DNA from: Clostridiales bacterium
Lineage (GTDB): Bacteria; Bacillota; Clostridia; Oscillospirales; CAG-272
Assembly (NCBI GenBank): GCA_012519315.1
Contig: JAAYQM010000095.1
Coordinates: 1-48,142 of the forward strand
Reading direction: 5' to 3'
DNA: 48,142 nucleotides
Below, piece by piece: positions 6,660 through 15,597 of this stretch (position 1 is its first letter; every line of letters begins with the position of its first letter). The position numbers and the translations under genes were made by a program. The notes under the pieces are model-generated. The model was not told the origin of the DNA and did no database searches. It was given only the letters and a program-made list of their open reading frames with translations.

Positions 6660-6690
6660 CAAAGCCCCCGAAAAAAAATCGAGGACTTTG
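6660..6690 (-). terminator. Hairpin terminator downstream of obgE
   Basis: On the minus strand CAAAGTCCTCGA pairs with TCGGGGGCTTTG using two G-U pairs, around a T-rich loop and followed by TTTATTTGTTT. It ends the der-obgE transcript. Confidence 0.6.
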
Positions 6691-6695
6691 ATGCT

Positions 6696-7970
6696 TTATT
6701 TCATGAACTCAAATTCAAAATCATAAATGCTGACGGTATCACCGTCCTTGACACCGTGCTCAACCAGAAGATCGATCACTCCGCTCCTTTGAAGCACACG
6801 CTGGAAAAAGCTCAGGGATTCCCAGTCATCTAAATTAACCTGACCCATAAGATTGTAGAGCCAATCTCCCTTTACAACATATACGCCGTCCACCAGCTGA
6901 ATTTCAGTCTCACGGGCAGAGGGTATTGCTTGTTCCTCCGGCTCGATTTCAGGCTCATAAATTTTCAGAGGAGGAAGGAGACGGAGCCGGTCACCAACCA
7001 AACGAACCAGACGATCAAGACCGTCTCCCGTTGCCGCCGAAACATAAACCAGTTCCCACTCATTCTCATCAACAAAGCGTTCAAATGCCTTTATATCCAC
7101 CTCAGAGCTCTCAAGCATATCCGACTTATTCGCCACAATAATCTGAGGGCGCTGCGCCAACTCCTCGCTGTAATTTTTCAGTTCGGCATTGATTTTAATG
7201 ATGTCCTCTACAGGATCTCTTCCCTCGGTACCCGCAATGTCAACAACGTGCAACAGAAGGCGGCAACGCTCGATATGCCGCAAAAAATCATGCCCAAGCC
7301 CCGCTCCCTCAGCGGCTCCTTCAATAAGCCCGGGAATATCGGCAGCAACAAATCCGCTTCCCTCCCCGATTCTGACAACGCCGAGATTCGGAGAAAGGGT
7401 GGTAAAATGATAGTCGGCAATCTTAGGACGCGCGGCACTGATTCGAGCAAGGATAGACGATTTTCCCACATTGGGAAAGCCGATAAGCCCGACATCGGCA
7501 AGCATCTTTAGCTCAAGCAGAAGATGCCTTTCCTCCCCTTTGCGCCCGCTTTTTGCAAATCGGGGGGTCTGCCTTGTGGCGGTTGCAAAGCGGCGGTTTC
7601 CCCAGCCCCCTTTTCCCCCTCGGCAGATCACAAAAGGATCGCAATCGGACATATCCTTGATAATCCTGCCCGTCTCGGCATCACGAATAAGCGTTCCGGA
7701 CGGCACCTTTATCACAAGATCCTCACCTGATTTTCCGTGAAATTTTGCCGGCTTGCCCGGCTCGCCGTTCATAGCGATAAACTTACGCTTATACCGAAAG
7801 GCAAGGAGGGTATTAGTCCCCTCATCAATCATAAAAATCACGTCGCCGCCCTTGCCGCCGTCCCCGCCGTCAGGACCACCGGCCGGCACATACTTCTCGC
7901 GACGAAAGGAGACCGCACCTGCGCCGCCGTCTCCCGCCTTTACATATATTTTCACATTATCGACAAACAT
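6696..7970 (-). CDS. obgE: GTPase ObgE/CgtA
   Basis: The 424-residue protein has the three Obg domains in order. A glycine-rich Obg fold (1-158) holds AGDGGAGAVSFRREK and GGPDGGDGGKGG. The G domain has P-loop GFPNVGKS (164-171), DIPG (211-214) and NKSD (281-284). A C-terminal OCT domain spans about 350-424. Obg binds the 50S subunit during late assembly and links GTP/ppGpp levels to growth and, in Bacillus, to sporulation and stress signalling. AGGAG precedes the ATG. In many Firmicutes obg follows rplU-rpmA; here it follows der, which is unusual but functionally coherent. Confidence 0.96.
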   Translation of the reverse strand: MFVDNVKIYVKAGDGGAGAVSFRREKYVPAGGPDGGDGGKGGDVIFMIDEGTNTLLAFRYKRKFIAMNGEPGKPAKFHGKSGEDLVIKVPSGTLIRDAETGRIIKDMSDCDPFVICRGGKGGWGNRRFATATRQTPRFAKSGRKGEERHLLLELKMLADVGLIGFPNVGKSSILARISAARPKIADYHFTTLSPNLGVVRIGEGSGFVAADIPGLIEGAAEGAGLGHDFLRHIERCRLLLHVVDIAGTEGRDPVEDIIKINAELKNYSEELAQRPQIIVANKSDMLESSEVDIKAFERFVDENEWELVYVSAATGDGLDRLVRLVGDRLRLLPPLKIYEPEIEPEEQAIPSARETEIQLVDGVYVVKGDWLYNLMGQVNLDDWESLSFFQRVLQRSGVIDLLVEHGVKDGDTVSIYDFEFEFMK

Positions 7971-8069
7971 ATTGTCTCCTAATTGTTTATTTTAAATATA
8001 TACTTCCAAAAATATCACCAAACGATACCAAAGACAACCCATCCTCAATGTCTCACTCGCGGTGTATCG

Positions 8070-9401
8070 TTAGTTTCGCTCCTCCCCACGCTGACGAATA
8101 ACCAATCTTATCGGCGTACCCTCAAAACCGAAGGTCGTTCTGATATTATTCTCAATATAACGCTGATAGGTAAAATGAAATAGCTCCGCATTATTGCAGA
8201 ATATAACAAAGGTAGGGGGCGCAACCGACGATTGGGTCATATAATAGATTTTAAGGAGCTTACCCTTGTCCGTGGGGGGCTGATGTCTCGCCGTTGCATC
8301 GTTGAGCATATCATTAAGATTGCCTGTAGTCACCCGCTTATTCGTCTCTTCGTATACCTTCTTTATCAACTCGAACAGGCGGGGGATACGCTGACCGGTC
8401 TTTGCCGAAACATAAACAACCGGCGCGTAGGTCATGTAAGAAAGGGCCTGATATACATCCTTTGTATACTGCGCGGTGGTGTTGCTGTCCTTTTCAACCA
8501 TATCCCACTTGTTAATAACAATGATTGACGCCCTGCCCGCATTATGAGCGATACCTGCAATACGCTCATCCTGTTCGGTAACGCCCTCGACAGCATCAAT
8601 CATAATAAGACAAACATCGGCACGCTCAACCGCCGCTTTTGCGCGGAGGACGCTATATTTCTCAACAGTGTCCTCAATCTTGCTTTTTCGGCGGATGCCT
8701 GCCGTATCAATCAGATTAAAGCTGCCAAATTCGTTGTCAAGACGTGTATCAACGGCGTCTCGTGTGGTGCCCGGGATATCAGAAACAATAAGACGATCGA
8801 CACCGAGCATCTTATTAATAATTGAAGATTTTCCTGCATTAGGCTTGCCGATAACGGCAACATTGATCACACCCTCCTCATGGGTATCCTGCCCTTCCTG
8901 CGGCATAGCCTCGACAATTTGATCAAGCAGGTCCCCTGTTCCGCTGCCATGCAGGGAAGAAAGAGAAATAGGATCAATATCGAATCCTAGCTCATAAAAC
9001 TCATAAAATTCAAGCGCAGGAGCGCCGGGGGTGTCGTCCTTATTTACACACAGAACAACAGGTTTTCCGCTTTTCTTCAGCATCTCTGCGATCTCCCGAT
9101 CGTCGGGAAGAAGACCGCTTCGAACATCGCAAAGAAAGATAATAACATCGGCGGTATCAATGGCGATCTGTGCCTGAAGGCGGGTCTGCTGAAGAATGAC
9201 ATCATCGGTTTTGGTATCGATACCTCCGGTATCAACAAGGATAAAGCTTCTCCCGCACCATTCGGCCTCGCCGCAAATGCGGTCGCGGGTCACCCCGGGC
9301 ACATCCTCCACAATGGAGCGACGTTCCCCGATTATTCTGTTAAACAACGTGCTTTTTCCCACATTGGGACGGCCAACTATGGCCACGATTGGTTTTGACA
9401 T
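8070..9401 (-). CDS. der: Ribosome biogenesis GTPase Der (EngA)
   Basis: Two tandem G domains mark this family. The first P-loop is GRPNVGKS (10-17) with NKDD at 120-123; the second is GKPNAGKS (185-192) with NKWD further on. A KH-like C-terminal domain ends in IRLVIRQR. Der is essential for 50S assembly. The frame could begin 15 codons upstream (9446), but MSKPIVAIVGRPNVGKS is the conserved N-terminus, so 9401 is chosen, giving 443 residues. The ribosome binding site is weak. The gene lies between the lipoprotein gene and obgE on the same strand, consistent with one transcript. Confidence 0.95.
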   Translation of the reverse strand: MSKPIVAIVGRPNVGKSTLFNRIIGERRSIVEDVPGVTRDRICGEAEWCGRSFILVDTGGIDTKTDDVILQQTRLQAQIAIDTADVIIFLCDVRSGLLPDDREIAEMLKKSGKPVVLCVNKDDTPGAPALEFYEFYELGFDIDPISLSSLHGSGTGDLLDQIVEAMPQEGQDTHEEGVINVAVIGKPNAGKSSIINKMLGVDRLIVSDIPGTTRDAVDTRLDNEFGSFNLIDTAGIRRKSKIEDTVEKYSVLRAKAAVERADVCLIMIDAVEGVTEQDERIAGIAHNAGRASIIVINKWDMVEKDSNTTAQYTKDVYQALSYMTYAPVVYVSAKTGQRIPRLFELIKKVYEETNKRVTTGNLNDMLNDATARHQPPTDKGKLLKIYYMTQSSVAPPTFVIFCNNAELFHFTYQRYIENNIRTTFGFEGTPIRLVIRQRGEERN

Positions 9402-9530
9402 GTATTTATTATCCGAAAACCTCAACTTTATACTCTTGCCGATCATATATAAGAAAAGATCGACAGAGGCTTCGAGTTACTCCTTTTCAATTGATAAAAA
9501 CAGGCTTATACACCCTTTGCGGCATATGAA

Positions 9531-10400
9531 TTATCGGTTAGCCGCCGAAACGAGCGCGCCAACAGGCTTGTTTGCCGTATTAAGATAGGGCGCCGCATCG
9601 GAAATCGAGAGAGCAAACTGTACGCACTGACTCTGCCAGCCGGGGGCTCCGGCAACCTCAAGATTCATACAAAAATCGGTATCGGTGAAATAATAATAGG
9701 GATAAATCTGATATTCCGAGCGATAACGCATTATCAGATCGGAAAGCGGAGTCTTTTTGGCAACATCCTCAATCCCGCCAATCTGCCTGAAATCCCCCTT
9801 TAAAAACTTGCTTTTAAGACTGTCAAAATCCTTGACAATCTCCTCAGAGGTAAGCCCCTCCAGCGTATCGAGATCAATATTGATCGTAAAGAAAAACTCT
9901 GCATTCCCGGGATTTTCAAAGGGGATTTCGACACGTACAGTACCCCGGACAATAATCGATACAAAATCCGGGGTCAGGCAGGTCACCGCTGCCTCCTCGG
10001 TTTTATAGTCAATATAGGCCTCTTGCTCCAACAGGGTATTAATATTAGGGAGTATTTCTTTATACTTCTCCTCACAGACCTGTACGATGTAGTTATTCAG
10101 CGCCTCAGTCTTTTCCTCATCGGCAAAACCGCTGAATACCGGATAAATCAGCGTCTTATCGCTCTGAGTCCTCTCATCGATGATAAAATCCTTTTGTACT
10201 ATTGTATAGGTAACAGGGTCTGGTTCAGATGAATCGTCAGATCCTTTTGTTGTGTCATTAGTTGTGATCTGTCCTGTTGTTTCTTCCGCTGACGATGTGA
10301 CAGGCGCTGTGGTTGTGTCATCCTTCTTATTTGATTTTGAGCAGCCTACAAGGGATATGGCGAGGAGAGCGATAAACACGATATAAAGATACTTTTTCAT
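9531..10400 (-). CDS. Lipoprotein with RsiV-like DUF4163/DUF3298-type domain
   Basis: MKKYLYIVFIALLAISLVGC is a classic lipoprotein signal peptide with Cys20 as the lipidation site. A Thr/Ser/Asp-rich linker runs from about 25 to 65. The folded part begins YTIVQKDFIIDE and contains YPVFSGF with ALNNYIVQ, resembling the DUF4163/DUF3298 proteins that include the extracellular part of RsiV and PdaC-type envelope proteins; this assignment is from memory and tentative. The C-terminus has PYYYFTDTDFCM, a beta-rich pattern. AAGGAG precedes the ATG. It sits between DUF512 and der. A lysozyme- or peptidoglycan-sensing role would be speculation. Confidence 0.7.
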   Translation of the reverse strand: MKKYLYIVFIALLAISLVGCSKSNKKDDTTTAPVTSSAEETTGQITTNDTTKGSDDSSEPDPVTYTIVQKDFIIDERTQSDKTLIYPVFSGFADEEKTEALNNYIVQVCEEKYKEILPNINTLLEQEAYIDYKTEEAAVTCLTPDFVSIIVRGTVRVEIPFENPGNAEFFFTINIDLDTLEGLTSEEIVKDFDSLKSKFLKGDFRQIGGIEDVAKKTPLSDLIMRYRSEYQIYPYYYFTDTDFCMNLEVAGAPGWQSQCVQFALSISDAAPYLNTANKPVGALVSAANR

Positions 10401-10501
10401 AAATACTCCTTGAGGATCGGCTAAAAAGCCATCCCTTTATCCTTATCAAATATTTACGGTGATCAAAGAATAAACACAAGACCTTTCGGCTAATAAGCGG
10501 C

Positions 10502-11875
10502 TCAGTCATCAAGAGGGTCGATATCAAGAATGGCACCAATAAGAGAGGCGCCTCCCTTTTCGACAATGCGAACGGGAACATCAAGCGCACCGGACAGCTC
10601 CTCGGGCGTCATGCCGCAAAGGAAGAGATCGCGATCTGCACGCAGGGAGACCGCCGGAACAAGCAGCTCGTCACAAAGCTCGGTGCCGGAGAGCTGAGCG
10701 GCAATATCAACGCCTGTTATAAGACCGGCAACGGTAATAGATTCCCCGAAAAAATTGTTTTTTATTTTATATACCTTTACCTTTATATTATAACATCTTT
10801 CTTCCAATTTTTCAATAAGCGTACAAATAAAGTCAAAAGCCGCATCCCCCGTTACAAGCGAGACCCTTCGTACCGCATCTCCATGCTTTAACCGGTATTT
10901 TTCGAGATACTTCTCGATACTTTCAAGCTCGACCTCAAAATCATCCCGAAGATCGGTGATAAGACCTACACCGTTTTCAAGCTGGGGGTAGCCCTCATAA
11001 TAGTCGGCATCGGGGGGCGTCCTTCCGCATTTTACAAAAAATTCATCCGCACAGTAAAAAAGACGCCTACCGTACACCCTCCGACATCCCTCCGCAAAAA
11101 GATCCACCATTTTGATAATTAAGGCGCACTCCTCAGGAGTAAAGGGTTCAAGAGGATATAATCCCTCTCTGTGAGCTGTAAGTCCCGCAGGTACAATCGA
11201 GACGCTCTCAAGAGCAGGATAGAGCCCGGCAAGATCGTGCATGGTTCGCTCAAGCTCGACGCCGTCATTCACCCCGCGGCAAAGAACAATTTGACAGTTA
11301 AGGGAGATTCCTGCCCTTGAGAGCTTGTTAAGATAAGAGAGCACCTCTCCCGCACGCTTGTTTTTCATCATTTTACAGCGCAGATCAGGATTTGTGGTAT
11401 GCACCGAGATATTTATCGGAGATATTCGCATTTTTATTATACGATCAATATCCTCATCCTTCAGATTGGTTAAGGTAATATAGTTTCCATGCAAAAAGGA
11501 AAGACGGGCGTCGTCGTCCTTGAAATAAAGGGTCTCCCGCATCCCTTTCGGCAGCTGATCGATAAAACAAAAGATGCATTTGTTTTTACATGAGAGTTTT
11601 TGATCCATCAAGGGAGTCTCAAACTCAAGCCCGATATCCTCATATTCCTCCTTGACAATCTCCGCTCTATGCTCTTTCTCCCCTCGGCAGAACAGCAGCA
11701 CAACTCTTTTTTCCGTCAGGTAAAAGCGATAATCAAGGACATCATTTATATCATGAGCGTTAATCGATATGAGAAAATCGCCGGCACGGAGACCCGCTCT
11801 CTCCGCCAAAGACCGATGGGCAACACCGGTTATCCTAACCATAATCCTCTCAGCCGGAGACATATTGCCGGCCAT
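10502..11875 (-). CDS. DUF512-family radical SAM / PDZ-like protein
   Basis: From the chosen start the protein is 457 residues. A PDZ-like domain (about 10-75: VAHRSLAERAGLRAGD) is followed by Cys-rich CKNKCIFC (C96, C100, C103), the radical-SAM-type cluster site of DUF512 proteins. The C-terminal DUF512 domain contains FFVKCGRTPPD and a GxxTGxD region near ITVAGLITGVDI. The biochemical role is not established; the gene neighbours der in many Clostridia, as here. The frame extends to 12019, but that part overlaps a hairpin and lacks family similarity. Two starts are plausible, 11875 (M) and 11863 (M); AAAGAAAGG lies just upstream of both. Confidence 0.85.
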   Translation of the reverse strand: MAGNMSPAERIMVRITGVAHRSLAERAGLRAGDFLISINAHDINDVLDYRFYLTEKRVVLLFCRGEKEHRAEIVKEEYEDIGLEFETPLMDQKLSCKNKCIFCFIDQLPKGMRETLYFKDDDARLSFLHGNYITLTNLKDEDIDRIIKMRISPINISVHTTNPDLRCKMMKNKRAGEVLSYLNKLSRAGISLNCQIVLCRGVNDGVELERTMHDLAGLYPALESVSIVPAGLTAHREGLYPLEPFTPEECALIIKMVDLFAEGCRRVYGRRLFYCADEFFVKCGRTPPDADYYEGYPQLENGVGLITDLRDDFEVELESIEKYLEKYRLKHGDAVRRVSLVTGDAAFDFICTLIEKLEERCYNIKVKVYKIKNNFFGESITVAGLITGVDIAAQLSGTELCDELLVPAVSLRADRDLFLCGMTPEELSGALDVPVRIVEKGGASLIGAILDIDPLDD

Positions 11876-11956
11876 GCCTTTCTTTAGAATAAATTTCTTA
11901 GCACCAAAGGAAGGTTTCCCCTTGCGCTTTGCGTAAAATGAAGCAGATGCGCAAAC

Positions 11957-11988
11957 GGGCTGCCGGCGATAAGCAACGCAGGCAGCCC
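11957..11988. terminator. Inverted repeat between serA and the DUF512 gene
   Basis: GGGCTGCC (11957-11964) and GGCAGCCC (11981-11988) form an 8-bp GC-rich stem. The only T run is on the plus-strand side (11995-12001). For the minus-strand serA transcript it is at best a weak terminator or a processing or leader structure of the DUF512 gene. Confidence 0.35.
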
Positions 11989-12099
11989 CTAACCTTTTTT
12001 TCAGTCGCACCCAAAACAACCGCTATTCAAAAACGAACAGACCGATTGTGAAATGCCGCGGCGATAATCTCGCTTTAGGCAACACGCAACAAAACAGGG

Positions 12100-13266
12100 T
12101 TATTTAATCACATTGACCCGGATCATACCCTTGATTTGCTTAAGCCTTTCAACAACAGATTCGGGAAGGATTCCTTTTGTCTCAACAATTGTATAGGCAA
12201 GATCGCCCTTGGAGCCGTTGCTCAAATTTTCAATGTTGATATTCTCATTTGAAACGGCGCCGGTAATCTGAGAGAGAATCGTAGGAATATTCTTATGGAA
12301 AAGGCAAATGCGGGCATCTCCGTTGTGAGGAATGGAAACCGTCGGGAAGTTGACGCTGTTTTTAATGTTTCCGTTCTCAAGGAAATCGAGGAGCTGATGA
12401 GCAGCCATTACAGCACAATTATCCTCTGACTCCACTGTCGAAGCACCGAGATGCGGGATATTGATAATACCGGGAACTCCAACAGTTTCCTCGGTGGGAA
12501 AGTCGGTTACATAGCAAGACACCCTGCCCGTTGTAAGCGCCTCTTTAATGTCGGCTGCATTGACAAGATCCCCACGGGAAAGATTGATAATCCTTATGCC
12601 GTCCTTCATCATATCAAGGGTCTCTTTACAGATCATATTTTTGGTTTGGGGAGTTGAGGGAACATGAAGGGTGATATAATCGGCTGTCTGGTATATTTCG
12701 TCATAAGAGGCCGCTTTTCTGATAGCACGAGAAAGCCCCCAAGCCGCTTCAACGGTGATATACGGGTCATAGCCGATAACCTCCATGCCGAGATTCTTTG
12801 CCGCATTGGCAACCATGCCCCCGATTGCACCAAGACCGATGACACCAAGACGTTTCCCCTCAAGCTCATTGCCCACAAAAGCAGACTTGCCGCCCTCGAC
12901 CGCCTTAGCAATACCGGTTGTGCCCTCCAAGGTTTTAACCCACTCAATGCCGCCTATGATATTGCGGGCTGCAAGCAAAAGGGCTGCTATCGTCAGCTCC
13001 TTTACGCCATTTGCATTGGCGCCGGGGGTATTGAATACGACAATACCCCGCTCAGAACATTTTTCGATAGGGATATTGTTAACGCCTGCACCGCAGCGGG
13101 CAATCGCCTTAAGGTTTTCTGGAAATTCCATATCATGCAGGGACGCCGAGCGAACCATAATAGCCTCAGGATTTTCTACATCGGCATCGACACAGTACCG
13201 GTCGGCACAAAAAACCTCGGTGCCGATCGATGCTATTTTATTCAATAGCTTTATATTGGTTTTCAT
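12100..13266 (-). CDS. serA: D-3-phosphoglycerate dehydrogenase, short form with ACT domain
   Basis: This 388-residue D-isomer-specific 2-hydroxyacid dehydrogenase catalyses the first step of serine synthesis, oxidising 3-phosphoglycerate to phosphohydroxypyruvate with NAD. The Rossmann motif is GLGAIG (144-149); INLSRGDLVN holds the catalytic Arg, and HLGAST carries the catalytic His. Residues about 315-388 form an ACT-type regulatory domain beginning ICLFHKNIP. The length matches the short class found with serC in anaerobes. It lies 110 bp downstream of serC on the same strand. The intercistronic gap holds the 10-bp palindrome GTGATATCAC (13318-13327). Confidence 0.93.
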   Translation of the reverse strand: MKTNIKLLNKIASIGTEVFCADRYCVDADVENPEAIMVRSASLHDMEFPENLKAIARCGAGVNNIPIEKCSERGIVVFNTPGANANGVKELTIAALLLAARNIIGGIEWVKTLEGTTGIAKAVEGGKSAFVGNELEGKRLGVIGLGAIGGMVANAAKNLGMEVIGYDPYITVEAAWGLSRAIRKAASYDEIYQTADYITLHVPSTPQTKNMICKETLDMMKDGIRIINLSRGDLVNAADIKEALTTGRVSCYVTDFPTEETVGVPGIINIPHLGASTVESEDNCAVMAAHQLLDFLENGNIKNSVNFPTVSIPHNGDARICLFHKNIPTILSQITGAVSNENINIENLSNGSKGDLAYTIVETKGILPESVVERLKQIKGMIRVNVIK

Positions 13267-13376
13267 AAAAGTTGTTCCTTTCCGGGAGAACGCTCCCCAT
13301 CGGTTTTCTGCCGGCAGGTGATATCACACCTCGCAAAATCAGGCACAGCCCTGATTCCGGCTCAGAATTTTATATC

Positions 13377-14465
13377 TCAGCCTTTAGGATTGTTTTTTGC
13401 AAATTCCTTCATAAATTCAATCAGGGTGACTACCCCTTCATAGGGCATTGCGTTGTAAATCGATGCGCGCATACCACCAACCGAACGATGTCCCTTAAGA
13501 TTCTTCAGACCGGCGGCAGACGCCTCTTTCGCAAATTTCTTATCCAAAGTTTCGTCTCCGGTGACAAAGGTAACATTCATCATCGAGCGGCTCTCCGCAG
13601 AGACAGGCGCAAAATAGTAATCCTGGCTGTCAAGATAATCGTAAAGAGCCGATGCCTTGCGCTGATTCATCCTTTGCATCTCCTCAAGACCGCCGAGGGA
13701 AAGAACCCACTCAGCAACCAGCTTAAGCATATATATGGAATAGCAGGGCGGAGTGTTGTACATTGAATCATTGTCCGCCATAATCTTATAATTCAGCATC
13801 GCCGGCGTCTCGGGACGTGCGCGACCGAGCAAATCCTCACGAATGATTACAACAGTCACACCGGCAGGCGCCATATTTTTCTGCGCGCCGGCATAAATCA
13901 CACCGAATTTTGAAACATCGACAGGCTCGGAAATAATGCAGGAGGACATATCGGCAACCAAAGGAATATCGCCGGTTTCGGGAATATAGGGGAACTTTGT
14001 TCCGTAAATAGTGTTGTTGTAGCAGATATGTGCATAATCGGCATCAGGGCGGAAGCTGCTCCTGTCAACTTTCGGAACATAGGAGAAGTTTTTATCCTTT
14101 GAGCTGGCGGCAACAACCACGTCGCCGTATTTTCCCGCCTCATCATATGCCTTTTTGGAAAATTGACCGGAAATTATATAGTCAGCCTTGCCACTGCCTG
14201 AAAGCAAATTGAGGGGAACGGCGGCAAACTGGGTAGAGGCGCCTCCCTGCAAAAAAAGAACCTTATAATTTTCAGGAATATTCATCAGCTTGCGCAGCGC
14301 CGACTCGGCTCCCGCAATAATTTCTTCAAATTCAGCGGATCTGTGGCTCATTTCCATAACCGACATTCCGCTGTCGCCGTAACAAACCAGCTCCTTTTGT
14401 GCTTGCTCAAGAACAGGAAGCGGAAGCATAGATGGTCCCGCCGAAAAATTGTAAACACGCTTCAT
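13377..14465 (-). CDS. serC: Phosphoserine aminotransferase
   Basis: The 362-residue class V aminotransferase transfers the amino group of glutamate to phosphohydroxypyruvate, the second step of serine synthesis. MKRVYNFSAGPSMLP is the conserved N-terminus and fixes the start at 14465. GGASTQF (74-80) contacts the cofactor phosphate, and Lys196 in GAQKNMAP is the PLP lysine. The frame stays open a further 67 codons upstream (to 14666), but that part does not belong to the family and lies in a structured leader. It is first in a serC-serA operon; a separate phosphoserine phosphatase is not visible here. Confidence 0.95.
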   Translation of the reverse strand: MKRVYNFSAGPSMLPLPVLEQAQKELVCYGDSGMSVMEMSHRSAEFEEIIAGAESALRKLMNIPENYKVLFLQGGASTQFAAVPLNLLSGSGKADYIISGQFSKKAYDEAGKYGDVVVAASSKDKNFSYVPKVDRSSFRPDADYAHICYNNTIYGTKFPYIPETGDIPLVADMSSCIISEPVDVSKFGVIYAGAQKNMAPAGVTVVIIREDLLGRARPETPAMLNYKIMADNDSMYNTPPCYSIYMLKLVAEWVLSLGGLEEMQRMNQRKASALYDYLDSQDYYFAPVSAESRSMMNVTFVTGDETLDKKFAKEASAAGLKNLKGHRSVGGMRASIYNAMPYEGVVTLIEFMKEFAKNNPKG

Positions 14466-14680
14466 AGTAATATGGACACCTTGCACTGCCCCGGCGAATA
14501 ATTGAGCCAACCATCTCTTCGATCGGCACTTAAAAAATCGCCTGACAGCTTTCCTTTCGTGAGAGTTGTATAATAAGTTGTTAAAGAAAAGACCCGGTTT
14601 ATCTGCCGCATCACACAAAAGAGTATTCAAAGCCCCATTGATAAAGTAGCAGATACCCATAAACAAAAAATTCTATATAC
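14466..14680 (-). promoter_or_regulatory. Structured 5' leader of serC-serA
   Basis: About 215 nt separate the promoter from serC. On the minus strand TATCTGC near the 5' end pairs with GCAGATA about 55 nt later (perfect 7 bp). Further down, GGCGAT and GTGCC segments near 14525-14545 can form another hairpin. I looked for the T-box TGGNACC sequence, glycine-riboswitch and SAM-riboswitch cores and saw none. The length and pairing suggest a regulatory leader of unknown type. Confidence 0.4.
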
Positions 14681-14685
14681 TAATT

Positions 14686-14714
14686 ATTATATAACCTTTA
14701 AGAAATGAAGTCAA
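14686..14714 (-). promoter_or_regulatory. Sigma-A promoter of serC-serA
   Basis: On the minus strand TTGACT (14714-14709), 17 bp, TATAAT (14691-14686), about 220 bp before the serC start. Confidence 0.75.
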
Positions 14715-14803
14715 GTGTTATTTATGCCGAGGAACACAGGGAAAGTTCACTCCTCGAAACAAAAAGCAGCTGCCGAATCCCTTGAACTGCTGTTTTTTCA
14801 ACT

Positions 14804-14840
14804 AAAAAAATGCAATGGGAGGTTAATTCCCATTGCATTT
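14804..14840 (-). terminator. Terminator downstream of the DUF378 gene
   Basis: A 13-bp perfect stem pairs 14808-14820 with 14828-14840. On the minus strand it is followed by a T run (14804-14810). A weaker AGCAG/CTGCT repeat lies further downstream at about 14766-14791. Confidence 0.8.
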
Positions 14841-14899
14841 CCAAGAATTTGCGCTCGGTTATGCAGTGCATAATGCGAAAGCTTTCGTTTTATATGCTT

Positions 14900-15112
14900 T
14901 TACTCAACCGAGGTGATTTCTTCGCGGGGACGGAAAAGAAGAGAGATACACCAAATACCTGCGAGACCAACGATCGTATACACGATTCTGCTCGCCAAGT
15001 CTCCCTGCCCTCCAAAGATCCAGGCAACGATATCAAATTGAAAAAGTCCTATGCTTCCCCAGTTCAATGCACCAATGATAACAAGTATCAGGGCAATTCT
15101 GTCAAGTATCAT
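14900..15112 (-). CDS. DUF378-family small membrane protein
   Basis: The 70-residue protein begins MILDRIALILVIIGALNWG, matching the LxxIGALNWGxxG signature of DUF378 proteins such as Bacillus YuzA. Two membrane segments (about 5-32 and 42-60) are separated by a short loop, with a charged tail RPREEITSVE. Function is unknown. AAGGAGG lies 6 bases before the ATG and is preceded by a small AAGGC/GCCTT hairpin. It is flanked by a terminator on the downstream side and is probably monocistronic. Confidence 0.85.
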   Translation of the reverse strand: MILDRIALILVIIGALNWGSIGLFQFDIVAWIFGGQGDLASRIVYTIVGLAGIWCISLLFRPREEITSVE

Positions 15113-15597
15113 TTTGTTCCTCCTTAAATTTAAGGCGTCTTCTGCCTTTTAAGACAAGCGGATATATCCGGATAAGGTAATATCGTACTTTTGCTTTATA
15201 GTCACTCAATCAGAGAAGCCTCAATCAATTACCCGGTCAAAAGCCTAGGCAATCATCAATCGGTTTCTTATAATTGAGCTGACTGTCACGGATGTTATTC
15301 CGTTCACTATATAGCTTTTACCGAAAATCACAAATCTACTGATAAAATTTAAAAATTTCAGATAGAAAATTATGCCATGCTTTTTTAATTATTATCCGGA
15401 TATCTTTAAAAGATTATTCCCTTTTAATTAATTTTTATTACACAACAAAAATATCCGACGGCCAAAACTCCGTCGGATATTCATTTCTTCAACATTTTTT
15501 TACAAATATGTGTCACATTTGAGATAATCCTCCAATTTTTCAAGAGCCGCCTTCTCTATTCTTGATACATAGGAACTCGCTTAATGACAAGAAAAAA
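15113..15597. other. Intergenic region without a recognised gene
   Basis: The 485 bp between the DUF378 and recombinase genes hold the AAGGC/GCCTT hairpin next to the DUF378 ribosome binding site (about 15128-15144) and the terminator at 15450-15481. No ORF longer than a few dozen codons with a ribosome binding site is visible. A DUF378 promoter was not clearly seen. Confidence 0.5.
15450..15481. terminator. Terminator of the serine recombinase gene
   Basis: A perfect 12-bp stem, AATATCCGACGG (15450-15461) with CCGTCGGATATT (15470-15481), runs into TTTTTG on the minus strand. The plus side is also T-rich. Confidence 0.8.

Noticed and set aside
13318-13327. GTGATATCAC palindrome between serC and serA as an operator
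   Set aside because: A single 10-bp palindrome inside an operon without a nearby promoter is weak evidence.
14466-14666. 67-codon in-frame extension of serC
   Set aside because: SerC proteins begin at MKRVYNFSAGP; the extension is family-unlike and covers a structured leader.
14466-14680. T-box riboswitch in the serC leader
   Set aside because: The conserved T-box sequence with TGGNACC and the specifier-loop features are absent.
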